From: a virus
Virus record (IMG/VR): IMGVR_UViG_3300008051_000013
Location: 1-28,455 of that record
Length of the DNA: 28,455 nt
Strand: one strand, 5' to 3'
Positions 15,255-21,170 of this stretch are shown in pieces. The notes beneath the pieces are model-generated. The model had not been told where the DNA came from. It did no database searches and saw nothing but the letters and a program-made list of their open reading frames with translations. Each line of letters opens with the position of its first letter. Position 1 is the stretch's first letter. A program made the position numbers and the translations under genes.

Positions 15255-16016
15255 GTTTTACTCTATTTTGTGATTCTAAATCTGTTTCATAACTTAACCA
15301 AGTTAGTGCTTCTAAAAGATTGAGTTTTGTTATTGCTTCTAGTTTTGAAACATCAGCATTTGTCAATCTATACATTACTCCGAACCAACTCCATTTTTCT
15401 GCGAAGGATTCTGAGGCAATTGCTTCTTCATTTCCTTCAGACGTTCCATTAAATATGATGGCAAAGTCCTCAACAATTCTTTGCCTAAATTGTAAAAAAA
15501 AACCAGCGCACTTTGCACTTGCTCTGCTGGCATCTTTTTCATTTCTTCCGCCCTTATATTTATATTACCATCATAGGCTTCAATAATATATATTCCATTC
15601 TTTTCTTCTACTATTGGTCTATATAGAATCGCCATCAGTTCAGGTAAGTTTCTCTCTACATCATCTTTTATAAATGTTTCTACATCTGCATACTCTCCAA
15701 GCGTAATATCATCTAGATTCGGATGAAAGCCATAACGCTTACCTTCTACTTCAATTATCTTTTTTAAAGAACTATTTTGCCCTTCTTGAAGCTCTGAAAT
15801 CTTACTCATCAAAACAACAACATCTCTTAATTCCAATTGATCAATTAACTTTTTCGGAATAGTAGATAAAGCTGATATCGTTTCCCTTGCTTCTTTACTC
15901 TTTGTACCTGTTTGAAAATCAATTAGTTTTAACCACTTCTCTAGTGTAACCTCTCCCCAACTACTAATCAATTTAAACTCCTTCTTCTTGCCCTCCTTTT
16001 TAATCTTAACCTTCAT
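15238..16016 (-). CDS. Tail assembly chaperone, frameshifted long form (gpGT-like)
   Basis: The reading frame starting at 16016 meets a run of nine T on the minus strand (15502-15494, codons GTT TTT TTT TAC). A -1 slip there enters a second frame that stays open for 85 codons to TAA at 15238-15240, giving a protein of about 259 residues. The downstream part contains SESFAEKWSWFGVMYRLTNA and LEALTWLSYETDLESQ, resembling the T-like extension of tail chaperones in Bacteroidetes phages (EKW-W-xx-Y and the later LTWLSYE). The conserved-looking EKWSWF segment lies upstream of the only ATG in that frame (15375), so it is reached by frameshifting, not by simple reinitiation. As in lambda G/GT, the long form would recruit the tape measure for tail tube assembly. 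A homopolymer sequencing error is the main alternative. Confidence 0.65.
15375..16016 (-). CDS. Tail assembly chaperone, short form (gpG-like)
   Basis: 213 residues ending at 15375. The start (KVKIKKEGKKKEFKLISSWG) and the body (EVTLEKWLKLIDFQTGTKSK, then LGEYADVETFIKDDVERNLP and MAILYRPIVEEKNG) resemble the short tail chaperone of Bacteroidetes siphophages, whose core carries an ILYRPI element. It follows the terminase with a 111-base gap that holds a candidate plus-strand RNA, and it precedes the tail completion gene. After the slip at T9, a fraction of ribosomes would make the longer form, while others finish here with a basic tail. The leader has the TCTATTATATA motif. Confidence 0.75.
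   Translation of the reverse strand: MKVKIKKEGKKKEFKLISSWGEVTLEKWLKLIDFQTGTKSKEARETISALSTIPKKLIDQLELRDVVVLMSKISELQEGQNSSLKKIIEVEGKRYGFHPNLDDITLGEYADVETFIKDDVERNLPELMAILYRPIVEEKNGIYIIEAYDGNINIRAEEMKKMPAEQVQSALVFFYNLGKELLRTLPSYLMERLKEMKKQLPQNPSQKNGVGSE
15494..15503 (-). other. Candidate -1 ribosomal frameshift site (GTTTTTTTTT)
   Basis: Minus-strand reading codons are GTT TTT TTT TAC in the first frame; slipping back one base gives TTT TTT TTA and continues open for 85 codons. T TTT TTT fits the X XXY YYZ slippery rule. I did not identify a convincing downstream pseudoknot or SD-like stimulator. Confidence 0.6.
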
Positions 16017-16018
16017 AC

Positions 16019-16033
16019 ATTATATAATAGAAA
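16019..16033 (-). promoter_or_regulatory. TCTATTATATA leader element, copy 3
   Basis: TTTCTATTATATAAT lies 2 bases before the tail chaperone ATG at 16016 on the minus strand and matches the elements before 3040 and 6726. Confidence 0.5.
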
Positions 16034-16065
16034 TTGTTATTATTTAGTTTAATAGTGTATATTTG
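16034..16065 (+). promoter_or_regulatory. Candidate plus-strand Bacteroidetes promoter for small RNA 2
   Basis: TTG at 16034-16036 and TATATTTG at 16058-16065, separated by 21 bases, fit the Bacteroidetes pattern of a -33 TTTG/TTG box and a -7 TAnnTTTG box. A strong plus-strand terminator follows about 30 bases later, with no plus-strand gene between. Confidence 0.45.
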
Positions 16066-16130
16066 CGGAGGTTTGTATTCATTTTACTTGTAAGGGGTGG
16101 TAGGCTAGAGCAACCTGCTGCCCCTTTTTA
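16066..16130 (+). ncRNA. Candidate small plus-strand RNA 2 (between terminase and tail chaperone)
   Basis: A predicted transcript of roughly 60 nt from just after the TATATTTG box to the T-run at 16125-16129. It consists of an unstructured A/T-rich 5' part and a large terminator hairpin. It is antisense to the space between the large terminase stop (16128) and the tail chaperone start (16016). The GGAGG at 16067-16071 is not followed by a usable start at a proper distance, so I do not treat it as coding. A promoter box of this kind can occur by chance in AT-rich DNA; the terminator is stronger evidence than the promoter. Confidence 0.45.
16092..16129 (+). terminator. Plus-strand intrinsic terminator
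   Basis: AAGGGGTGGTAGG (16092-16104) pairs with CCTGCTGCCCCTT (16114-16126) around a nine-base loop, followed by the end of a T5 run. Thirteen pairs form on the plus strand, three of them G-U wobbles; on the minus strand those three positions are A-C mismatches and the tail would be A-rich. The directionality is therefore clearly plus, against all coding genes. Confidence 0.75.
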
Positions 16131-17438
16131 TTGCACATAATATCTTCCAAAATTACTATCAATCTCATAATACATTCTCATAGCCAAAGCATCTGAATAA
16201 TCAGGAGACCTCCCTAATATTGCCTTGACATTATCCTTTGGAATTATCTGTAACTTATTATCCTTATCAGCATCTTTAGTTCTAACTTGCTCACACTCTT
16301 CAATCATTTGATTCTTTACATTAATATCAGAACAACTTATACCTATTTGAGCTTTATTAATTAAGTCAGCTAACTTATAATAGCATTGTGTTTTTAAGTT
16401 TTGATAGTTTTCATTTTTTAAAGCCCTTGCATTATTAACAAACCCTTGACATCTTAAATAGTCTTTAACACCACCACCAACACCATCTTCATCAACTATT
16501 ATATTCCTCAAATTAACTTGATACTCTTGTTGTAATACCTTAACAGCCTCTACAACCTCATTTACAGATGATTTAAGCAATGTTTGTATCTTTCTAAGGT
16601 GTAACCCTTCCCAGACCATTATAACCGTTCTATCAGCTCCAAACCTTGCTACATCACAACTTATGTATTTATCACCTTCAATTCCTTTTTGACTGAACAT
16701 ATTTAATATTGCATCATATTGTATTAGACTGTCATTGGTTGCGTCATATTCCCAGTTACCAAATAAGAGTCTTTGCTTGCTTAGTTCATCAAGTTCAAAT
16801 AACTGTTTCTCATAATGCTTAGATATATATGTATTATCACCAACCAGACTTTGTATAAATTTTCTGTAAGGTTTTATTGTCTTATCTTTAGCAGGTCTGT
16901 AATATTCAGTATAAACCCAGTTCTTAGCAGGGTTGCAAGTCATTAGCATTTTAGGGATTAAGTTGTTTTCATCTAGCTTATATCTTAATCTTGAAGATAC
17001 TACATTTTTAGCCTTTTCAGTTATTTGGTTTGCCTCATCAATAAAAGCTGCTGTTATTTCTAAAGAACCTAAGCTATCAAAGTTCCTGTCTGATGGATAT
17101 AAGAATAAGTCTTTAAGTATTATCTCTGAGCCATTGTAAAAGGTTATCACATTGCTTGAGCCATTAAAGGTATAATCCTCAATGGCTTTTAAATTCCAAG
17201 CTGTGCACACTTCAAAGAAAGTATTTAATGTAGTCTTTTTTAAAGCGTCTAGTTTTGATCTCCCCATTAAGTATCTAGTCTTAGGATATTCAAGACACAT
17301 TAAGATTAAATAGCTTACACCAACCCAAGACTTCCCACCACCTGCTGCACCTCCAAATAATACTTCTGTTGTCTTATCATCAAGTAAGTATTTTAAACAC
17401 TCTTTTTGAGTCTTAGTAAATTCAGGGTTAATCTCCAA
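16128..17438 (-). CDS. terL: Terminase large subunit
   Basis: 436 residues, the packaging ATPase-nuclease that cuts phage DNA and pumps it through the portal. The ATPase part shows Walker A GGAAGGGKS at residues 29-37, Walker B with catalytic Glu in AAFIDEA at 130-136, and a coupling motif TCNPAKNW at 167-174. The nuclease part shows acidic residues in CDVARFG (261-267), VDEDGVGGG (315-323) and SPDYSDA (411-417), the expected three-Asp RNase H-like site. The gene overlaps the small terminase gene by 11 bases. Length and motif order suit a phage terminase of the Terminase_6 type. Packaging strategy cannot be told; no cohesive ends are visible. Confidence 0.95.
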   Translation of the reverse strand: MEINPEFTKTQKECLKYLLDDKTTEVLFGGAAGGGKSWVGVSYLILMCLEYPKTRYLMGRSKLDALKKTTLNTFFEVCTAWNLKAIEDYTFNGSSNVITFYNGSEIILKDLFLYPSDRNFDSLGSLEITAAFIDEANQITEKAKNVVSSRLRYKLDENNLIPKMLMTCNPAKNWVYTEYYRPAKDKTIKPYRKFIQSLVGDNTYISKHYEKQLFELDELSKQRLLFGNWEYDATNDSLIQYDAILNMFSQKGIEGDKYISCDVARFGADRTVIMVWEGLHLRKIQTLLKSSVNEVVEAVKVLQQEYQVNLRNIIVDEDGVGGGVKDYLRCQGFVNNARALKNENYQNLKTQCYYKLADLINKAQIGISCSDINVKNQMIEECEQVRTKDADKDNKLQIIPKDNVKAILGRSPDYSDALAMRMYYEIDSNFGRYYVQ

Positions 17439-17766
17439 GATTTATATTGATTTTAATCTTATCATCTTTTGATGTTAAATCTACTTTGTTTGTTTCATTC
17501 CAACCAAGCTGTGTCTTTGCTCCATGTATTACAACTGAAGGCACTTTGTCTTTTATACATTCATAATACTTAGACTTAATAAAATCTTTTGCAATATTTT
17601 CAACCTCTTTCACCTTAGCTGCAAATTCTTCATCTTCTTTTAGCCATTTATAATAATTAGTTCTTGATAAGTCACATGCCTTTAATGCTGTAGTTATTAC
17701 CCCTAGACTTGACTCTAATGCTTTTAGCATTCTCTCTTTGTTAATCTTTGTTCTATTTTGTTCCAT
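17428..17766 (-). CDS. terS: Terminase small subunit (HTH, probable)
   Basis: 112 residues from the ATG at 17766; a TTG six bases further upstream is possible but less likely. The N-terminal half is a helix-turn-helix (MLKALESSLGVITTALKACD, then LSRTNYYKWLKEDEEFAAKV) like those in small terminases and insertion-element-type HTH proteins, followed by a long helix (VENIAKDFIKSKYYECI) and a C-terminal LGWNETNKVDL segment often seen in such proteins. It would bind the packaging start site and load the large subunit, with which it overlaps by 11 bases. The candidate promoter of small RNA 1 lies across its start on the opposite strand. Confidence 0.8.
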   Translation of the reverse strand: MEQNRTKINKERMLKALESSLGVITTALKACDLSRTNYYKWLKEDEEFAAKVKEVENIAKDFIKSKYYECIKDKVPSVVIHGAKTQLGWNETNKVDLTSKDDKIKININLGD

Positions 17767-17790
17767 ATTCAAATAAATTTATTATATTTG
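17757..17790 (+). promoter_or_regulatory. Candidate plus-strand Bacteroidetes promoter for small RNA 1
   Basis: TTTG at 17757-17760 and TATATTTG at 17783-17790, with a 22-base spacer, match the -33/-7 Bacteroidetes pattern. The upstream box lies inside the first codons of the small terminase gene on the opposite strand. A strong plus-strand terminator follows at 17845-17876. Confidence 0.5.
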
Positions 17791-17876
17791 CTTAATCGTT
17801 CTTTATAAAATGGTGCGATATTAAGCCCATCTTTTTATCGTATGAAGGCGCCTCCAAGAGGGGGTGTCTTTTTTTT
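17791..17876 (+). ncRNA. Candidate small plus-strand RNA 1 with structured 5' domain
   Basis: Predicted RNA of about 75-86 nt ending in T8. GCTTAAT (17790-17796) can pair with ATTAAGC (17820-17826). AAAATGG (17807-17813), inside that loop, can pair with CCAT-C-TTTT (17827-17835, one bulged C), directly 3' of the first stem. The two helices are either mutually exclusive or form a non-classical pseudoknot. The RNA is antisense to the leader between the methyltransferase stop and the small terminase start, so it could control late-block entry in cis or act in trans. No plus-strand ORF of note lies in it. Confidence 0.5.
17845..17876 (+). terminator. Plus-strand intrinsic terminator with T8 tail
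   Basis: AAGGCGCCTCC (17845-17855), loop AAGA, GGGGGTGTCTT (17860-17870), then further T to 17876. All 11 pairs form on the plus strand with three G-U wobbles; on the minus strand these become mismatches. This is a textbook rho-independent terminator pointing away from the coding direction. Confidence 0.8.
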
Positions 17877-19032
17877 ATATCTTCTTTGCTTTTTGTCCTG
17901 TAAATTGTTCCCATCTTTCTATTATTACATCACAATACTTTTCATCTAATTCCATTCCGTAACATTTTCTATTAAGTTTTTCTGCTGCTATTAATGTTGA
18001 CCCGCTTCCTAAAAACAAATCCATTACTATATTATTTTTATTACTTGAGTGAATTAAAGCATTTTCACATAATTCTAAGGGCTTCATTGTAGGGTGTAGG
18101 TCAGATTTTTTAGGTCTTTTAAAATCCCATACATTTGTTAAAGTTCTATCATTAGTAAATGTTTTACCACTATCAACCCAACCAAACCAACACGGCTCAT
18201 ATTTATTTTGATATTTACCTCTTCCTAATGTAAACTGGTCTTTATTCCAGATTATAGTTGTTGAATTATGTAGTTTTTCATCTAAAACAGTAAACATTAT
18301 TCTTCCATCTTTCCCCTGACCACTCCAACAATAAACAATTCCATCACAAAACAGCTTTATATTTTTAACAAAACCTTCTACAAATGTTTTAAAATCATCA
18401 CTACTCATATTGTCATTTTTTATATCTCTTACTTTAAATTTTGGATGCTTTATATTTCCATAATCTATATTGTAAGGAGGGTCAGTAAATACCATATCAG
18501 CTTTTTCCCCATTCATTAGTTTAGCAACATCATCTGAACTTGTACTATCTCCGCACATAACTCGGTGTTCTCCTAGCTGCCAAATATCACCTCTCTTTAC
18601 TTTGCTTTCTTTTACTTCAGGTATTTCATCATCTTCTATTAGTCCTGCTTCAGGTTCTTTATCATCTTCATTTTCCCATACATCTAAACCCCACTCAGCA
18701 AGTTGAACGCTATCCCATTCATTAGCTAACATATCCCATTCCCATTCTCCAAACCCTACATTATCTTTAACTATAAATTCTTTCTTTTGTTCTTCAGTAA
18801 GTCCTTCAGCTACTTCTATCCATACTTCTTTAAGCCCTGCATCTTTACTTGCCTTTAATCTCATATTGCCGCCTAAGACAATCATATCTTCATCAACTAC
18901 TATTGGTCTTAGCTTCAACATCTCAGGAAATTCTTGTATTGACTTTACTAGCTTTTTAAATTTATCATTTTTTATTATTCTTGGATTGCTAGGGTTTCCC
19001 TTTACTTTGCTAATCTTAACTTGTTGTTTCAT
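17875..19032 (-). CDS. ParB-like domain fused to DNA methyltransferase (N4/N6, orphan)
   Basis: 385 residues. Residues 1-80 are a ParB/sulfiredoxin-type domain (KGNPSNPRIIKNDKFKKLVK, then LRPIVVDEDMIVLGGNMRLK). A linker of about 55 acidic residues leads to a methyltransferase of the DNA N4/N6 class: WQLGEHRVMCGDS at 151-163, catalytic DPPY at 184-187, HPTMKP at 313-318 and the SAM-binding FLGSGST at 340-346. It would methylate adenine or cytosine amino groups in phage DNA, most likely protecting it from host restriction; no cognate nuclease is visible. Motif order (DPPY before the SAM motif) indicates the beta class. The gene precedes the terminase pair, separated by candidate RNA 1. Confidence 0.9.
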   Translation of the reverse strand: MKQQVKISKVKGNPSNPRIIKNDKFKKLVKSIQEFPEMLKLRPIVVDEDMIVLGGNMRLKASKDAGLKEVWIEVAEGLTEEQKKEFIVKDNVGFGEWEWDMLANEWDSVQLAEWGLDVWENEDDKEPEAGLIEDDEIPEVKESKVKRGDIWQLGEHRVMCGDSTSSDDVAKLMNGEKADMVFTDPPYNIDYGNIKHPKFKVRDIKNDNMSSDDFKTFVEGFVKNIKLFCDGIVYCWSGQGKDGRIMFTVLDEKLHNSTTIIWNKDQFTLGRGKYQNKYEPCWFGWVDSGKTFTNDRTLTNVWDFKRPKKSDLHPTMKPLELCENALIHSSNKNNIVMDLFLGSGSTLIAAEKLNRKCYGMELDEKYCDVIIERWEQFTGQKAKKI

Positions 19033-19047
19033 AATATATAATAGAAA
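19033..19047 (-). promoter_or_regulatory. TCTATTATATA leader element, copy 4
   Basis: TTTCTATTATATATT immediately precedes the methyltransferase ATG at 19032 on the minus strand; it differs from the copies at 3043 and 16019 by one base and shares the 11-base core. Confidence 0.5.
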
Positions 19048-19057
19048 TTAATTGATT

Positions 19058-19315
19058 TTATTTAAATGGCTCATTAATACCTCTTTCGCCTAATAGTTTT
19101 TCTTTTGCTCCATCCCAAAGTTTATCATGCCTTCTTTTTTTACTTAATGATTCTTCAGTTCTAATTAGGTTAGGCATTCCTTCTTCTGGTTCAGCTTCCA
19201 TCCATAAACCACAATCACATAAAGCATGAATAGACCGCCATCTACCATCTCTTAGGGCTAAGGTAGTTTTCCCTATGTTTTCTTCATTACCACATTCGCA
19301 TTTATATAGTGTCAT
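19058..19315 (-). CDS. Small probable zinc-ribbon protein
   Basis: 85 residues with two C-x-C pairs (C6/C8 and C33/C35) separated by a strand-rich stretch (KTTLALRDGRWRSIHALCDC), as in a small zinc ribbon; the second half (MEAEPEEGMPNLIRTEESLS) is charged. Such proteins are frequent near DUF3310 genes in Bacteroidetes phages and their function is not known to me. The start overlaps the end of the DUF3310 gene by four bases (ATGA), indicating coupled translation. Confidence 0.7.
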   Translation of the reverse strand: MTLYKCECGNEENIGKTTLALRDGRWRSIHALCDCGLWMEAEPEEGMPNLIRTEESLSKKRRHDKLWDGAKEKLLGERGINEPFK

Positions 19316-19575
19316 GTTGCTAATCCTCCTATTTTAATATCACTCTCTTGATAGAGCTTATCCAATTCAAAGTGTAAATGATTAATAGCTTTCTGTATGT
19401 CTTGCTGTGCTGGATTGCCATCTTTTCTTCCCGCTCTTAATAAGTAAGAACAAGCCGTACCAACATTATAGCTTAAATCAAAATCTTCTACAACCTTTCT
19501 AGCTGAGTAGCCATATTTTTTGCCTGTGTAGTAATGAGGTTCAGGAGTTTTTTTGTAATCTTCTTTCTTTGTCAT
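19312..19575 (-). CDS. DUF3310 family protein
   Basis: 87 residues with a clear DUF3310 (nucleotide kinase-associated) pattern: HYYTGKKYGYSARKVVEDFD, then LSYNVGTACSYLLRAGRKDG and NPAQQDIQKAINHLHFELDK. In other phages this domain is found alone or attached to nucleotide-metabolism enzymes; here it is alone and of typical length. Its biochemical role is not established. It overlaps the preceding 71-residue gene by 35 bases and the zinc-ribbon gene downstream by four. Confidence 0.85.
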   Translation of the reverse strand: MTKKEDYKKTPEPHYYTGKKYGYSARKVVEDFDLSYNVGTACSYLLRAGRKDGNPAQQDIQKAINHLHFELDKLYQESDIKIGGLAT

Positions 19576-19756
19576 TTTCTAGTATTTTAATTAATCCTTC
19601 TTTTGTATTTAATCTTCTTGCATTTGGGAATTGACGATATTCTTCAGGGCTGTATATTAGCTTGACTTCCCTTACTAAATTGTCATCATCATATTTAACA
19701 ATCCACCTACTTGAATGATGATGGTCGCTCCTCTTTAAGTGTGTTAGATAACTCAT
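19541..19756 (-). CDS. Small basic protein of unknown function
   Basis: 71 residues, no membrane segment. Contains a His-rich patch (SDHHHSSRWIVKYDDDNLVR) and a helical end (NTKEGLIKILENDKERRLQK). It overlaps the zinc-binding 133-residue gene by four bases (ATGA) and the DUF3310 gene by 35, so it is packed into the early operon. I recognise no family. Confidence 0.65.
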   Translation of the reverse strand: MSYLTHLKRSDHHHSSRWIVKYDDDNLVREVKLIYSPEEYRQFPNARRLNTKEGLIKILENDKERRLQKNS

Positions 19757-20154
19757 TCTGAATATTTTTTATATAGTTTTTTAATTCCATCAAAGCATGT
19801 TGATATACAAGAACCACAATTAGTCCCTGTTCCATAGTTGGTCATGTGTATAGTGTTGTACGTTTCTATCATTCGCTTTTTAGCTACAACATCTTTTGCT
19901 CTGCCTGTTTTTAAATCTTTCCACATATCTAATATTTCATCTATTATTTCTTGTGGCAAGTCTTCAGGTGTTTCTATTTCAGTTGTTTTTTGCCATTTTT
20001 TCTGACCACATTCCATTGGTGCTAATCGTGCCTTAATTTTCATGAAACAGCCGCAGTCTTTACAAGTTCCTGTTGGTTTAAAATAATAAACACAATCTTT
20101 GCATATTGCTATTCTATCTTTATAGACTTCATTAGGAACAAAAAACTTGTTCAT
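19753..20154 (-). CDS. Cys-rich, probably zinc-binding protein
   Basis: 133 residues with eight or more cysteines. An N-terminal cluster has C18, C21, C31, C34, C36 and C49 (RIAICKDCVYYFKPTGTCKD, then CGCFMKIKARL and MECGQKKW), resembling a phage rubredoxin-like zinc knuckle. A C-terminal trio C113, C116, C120 (NCGSCISTC) may bind a second ion. Between them lies a helical, acidic linker. The GCFM-xx-KARL segment is recurrent in phage early proteins, possibly in host takeover or transcription; that is inference. The start overlaps the stop of the upstream 24-residue micro-ORF (ATGA). Confidence 0.75.
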   Translation of the reverse strand: MNKFFVPNEVYKDRIAICKDCVYYFKPTGTCKDCGCFMKIKARLAPMECGQKKWQKTTEIETPEDLPQEIIDEILDMWKDLKTGRAKDVVAKKRMIETYNTIHMTNYGTGTNCGSCISTCFDGIKKLYKKYSE

Positions 20155-20225
20155 TTATTTCTCCACTCAGGGTGTTTAAATCCAAACTGCATAATAAAGC
20201 TGTCATGAGTTTTTGGGTTATACAT
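20151..20225 (-). CDS. 24-residue micro-ORF bridging two early genes
   Basis: The ATG at 20225 overlaps the last codons of the sigma-like gene (stop 20218), and its TGA at 20151-20153 overlaps the ATG of the next gene at 20154 (ATGA). The peptide starts MYNPKTHDSFIMQFGF and ends HPEWRNK; no membrane helix. Exact bridging of the 63-base gap at both ends suggests a real coupled cistron. Its composition is less A/T-driven than expected for random ORFs (Trp, His, Pro present). Confidence 0.5.
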   Translation of the reverse strand: MYNPKTHDSFIMQFGFKHPEWRNK

Positions 20226-20799
20226 CTTCATTTAATTCTTTTTTTAATATTGTTCGTACTTTATCTATTGTTGTAAATAAACTGTTGCGACTTATCCTAG
20301 TCTTAGCCGCAAGTGAATCGAGGGTATTGCCCTCATAATAATATAACTTAAATAATTCTCTATCATACCAATTTAACTTATCAAGCTGCACGTCAATTAA
20401 TTCTAACTTCTTCAAGCTCTCATTATCTACTTCTTTGTTCGGAAGATTATATATATTTTTATTATTAGCAATATTATGTGCCACATCATCATTACTAAAA
20501 GTTGTACTACAACTATAACTAGAGCTATCAATATGTGTATAATACTTTTCATACTTATAATAAAAATTACTTCTTGTACTTGTTAATGCCCTCCTTAATG
20601 CAACAGCTCCATATCTTGTAATTCCTTCAATACCATCATTCTCATATATTTTTCTGATTACTTGTGGATTTGCTTGAAGTAGATATAACATAAGTTCTTG
20701 TACAGCTTCATTAATCTTATTTTCATCAGTTGTAAGCCCATAAGCCATAGTCCTGAATTTGTCTGTTAATTTTGATATTTCTATATATATATCAGTCAT
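20218..20799 (-). CDS. Sigma factor-like HTH regulator
   Basis: 193 residues. The N-terminal half (NEAVQELMLYLLQANPQVIR) resembles sigma region 2-like helices in small phage sigma-like proteins, the middle is Asn/Ser-rich and loosely conserved, and the C-terminus (residues 135-190: LDKLNWYDRELFKLYYYEGN, then LDSLAAKTRISRNSLFTTID and KVRTILKKEL) is a region-4-type helix-turn-helix. It could redirect host RNA polymerase to phage promoters or act as a DNA-binding regulator; the protein lacks a full sigma-70 core-binding signature. It overlaps the preceding 118-residue gene by eight bases. Confidence 0.7.
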   Translation of the reverse strand: MTDIYIEISKLTDKFRTMAYGLTTDENKINEAVQELMLYLLQANPQVIRKIYENDGIEGITRYGAVALRRALTSTRSNFYYKYEKYYTHIDSSSYSCSTTFSNDDVAHNIANNKNIYNLPNKEVDNESLKKLELIDVQLDKLNWYDRELFKLYYYEGNTLDSLAAKTRISRNSLFTTIDKVRTILKKELNEDV

Positions 20800-21148
20800 T
20801 TTTTGGTTCTAAAGCATCTAACCTGCTAACAGTTTCTTGGAGTAGTTGATCTAATACCACCTTATATGCCCTTACAACTGCTGAATTAGTTTTTGTTTCT
20901 ACTCCTGCAAAGAACCCACTTGTTGCAACTGATATGTTTATAGGTAAAATTACAAGCCAATCATAAAAGTTATTTTCTCTAACTCCCTCTCCATATCCGT
21001 TTGAATATTCTGTAATTAATTCAATTACTTCTAAATAATTTCTATACCTTACTTGTGATGAAACTTCTTCTGCAAACTGTTTACACATGCTAACATAAAC
21101 TTCAACTATTAATTTATGTTCTTCACTTGAATAAATCGCTGTCTGCAT
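20792..21148 (-). CDS. Conserved-looking early protein, unknown function
   Basis: 118 residues. Mostly helical, with an aromatic-hydrophobic centre (NNFYDWLVILPINISVATSG) that is too short and polar for a confident membrane segment, and amphipathic helices on both sides. It lies between NinG and the sigma-like gene in the early block. I recognise no family. Confidence 0.6.
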   Translation of the reverse strand: MQTAIYSSEEHKLIVEVYVSMCKQFAEEVSSQVRYRNYLEVIELITEYSNGYGEGVRENNFYDWLVILPINISVATSGFFAGVETKTNSAVVRAYKVVLDQLLQETVSRLDALEPKND

Positions 21149-21170
21149 ACGGCTAAATTATGATAAATGT

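Noticed and set aside
15320-15586. Plus-strand open frame of 88 codons opposite the tail chaperone end
   Set aside because: It is the shadow of the minus-strand frameshift extension, which has recognisable tail chaperone features; the plus-strand protein is Ser/Leu/His-rich without identity.
16067-16090. GGAGG followed by a possible short plus-strand ORF (TTG start, six codons)
   Set aside because: Spacing to the start is too short, the ORF is tiny, and Shine-Dalgarno use is not seen elsewhere in this genome.
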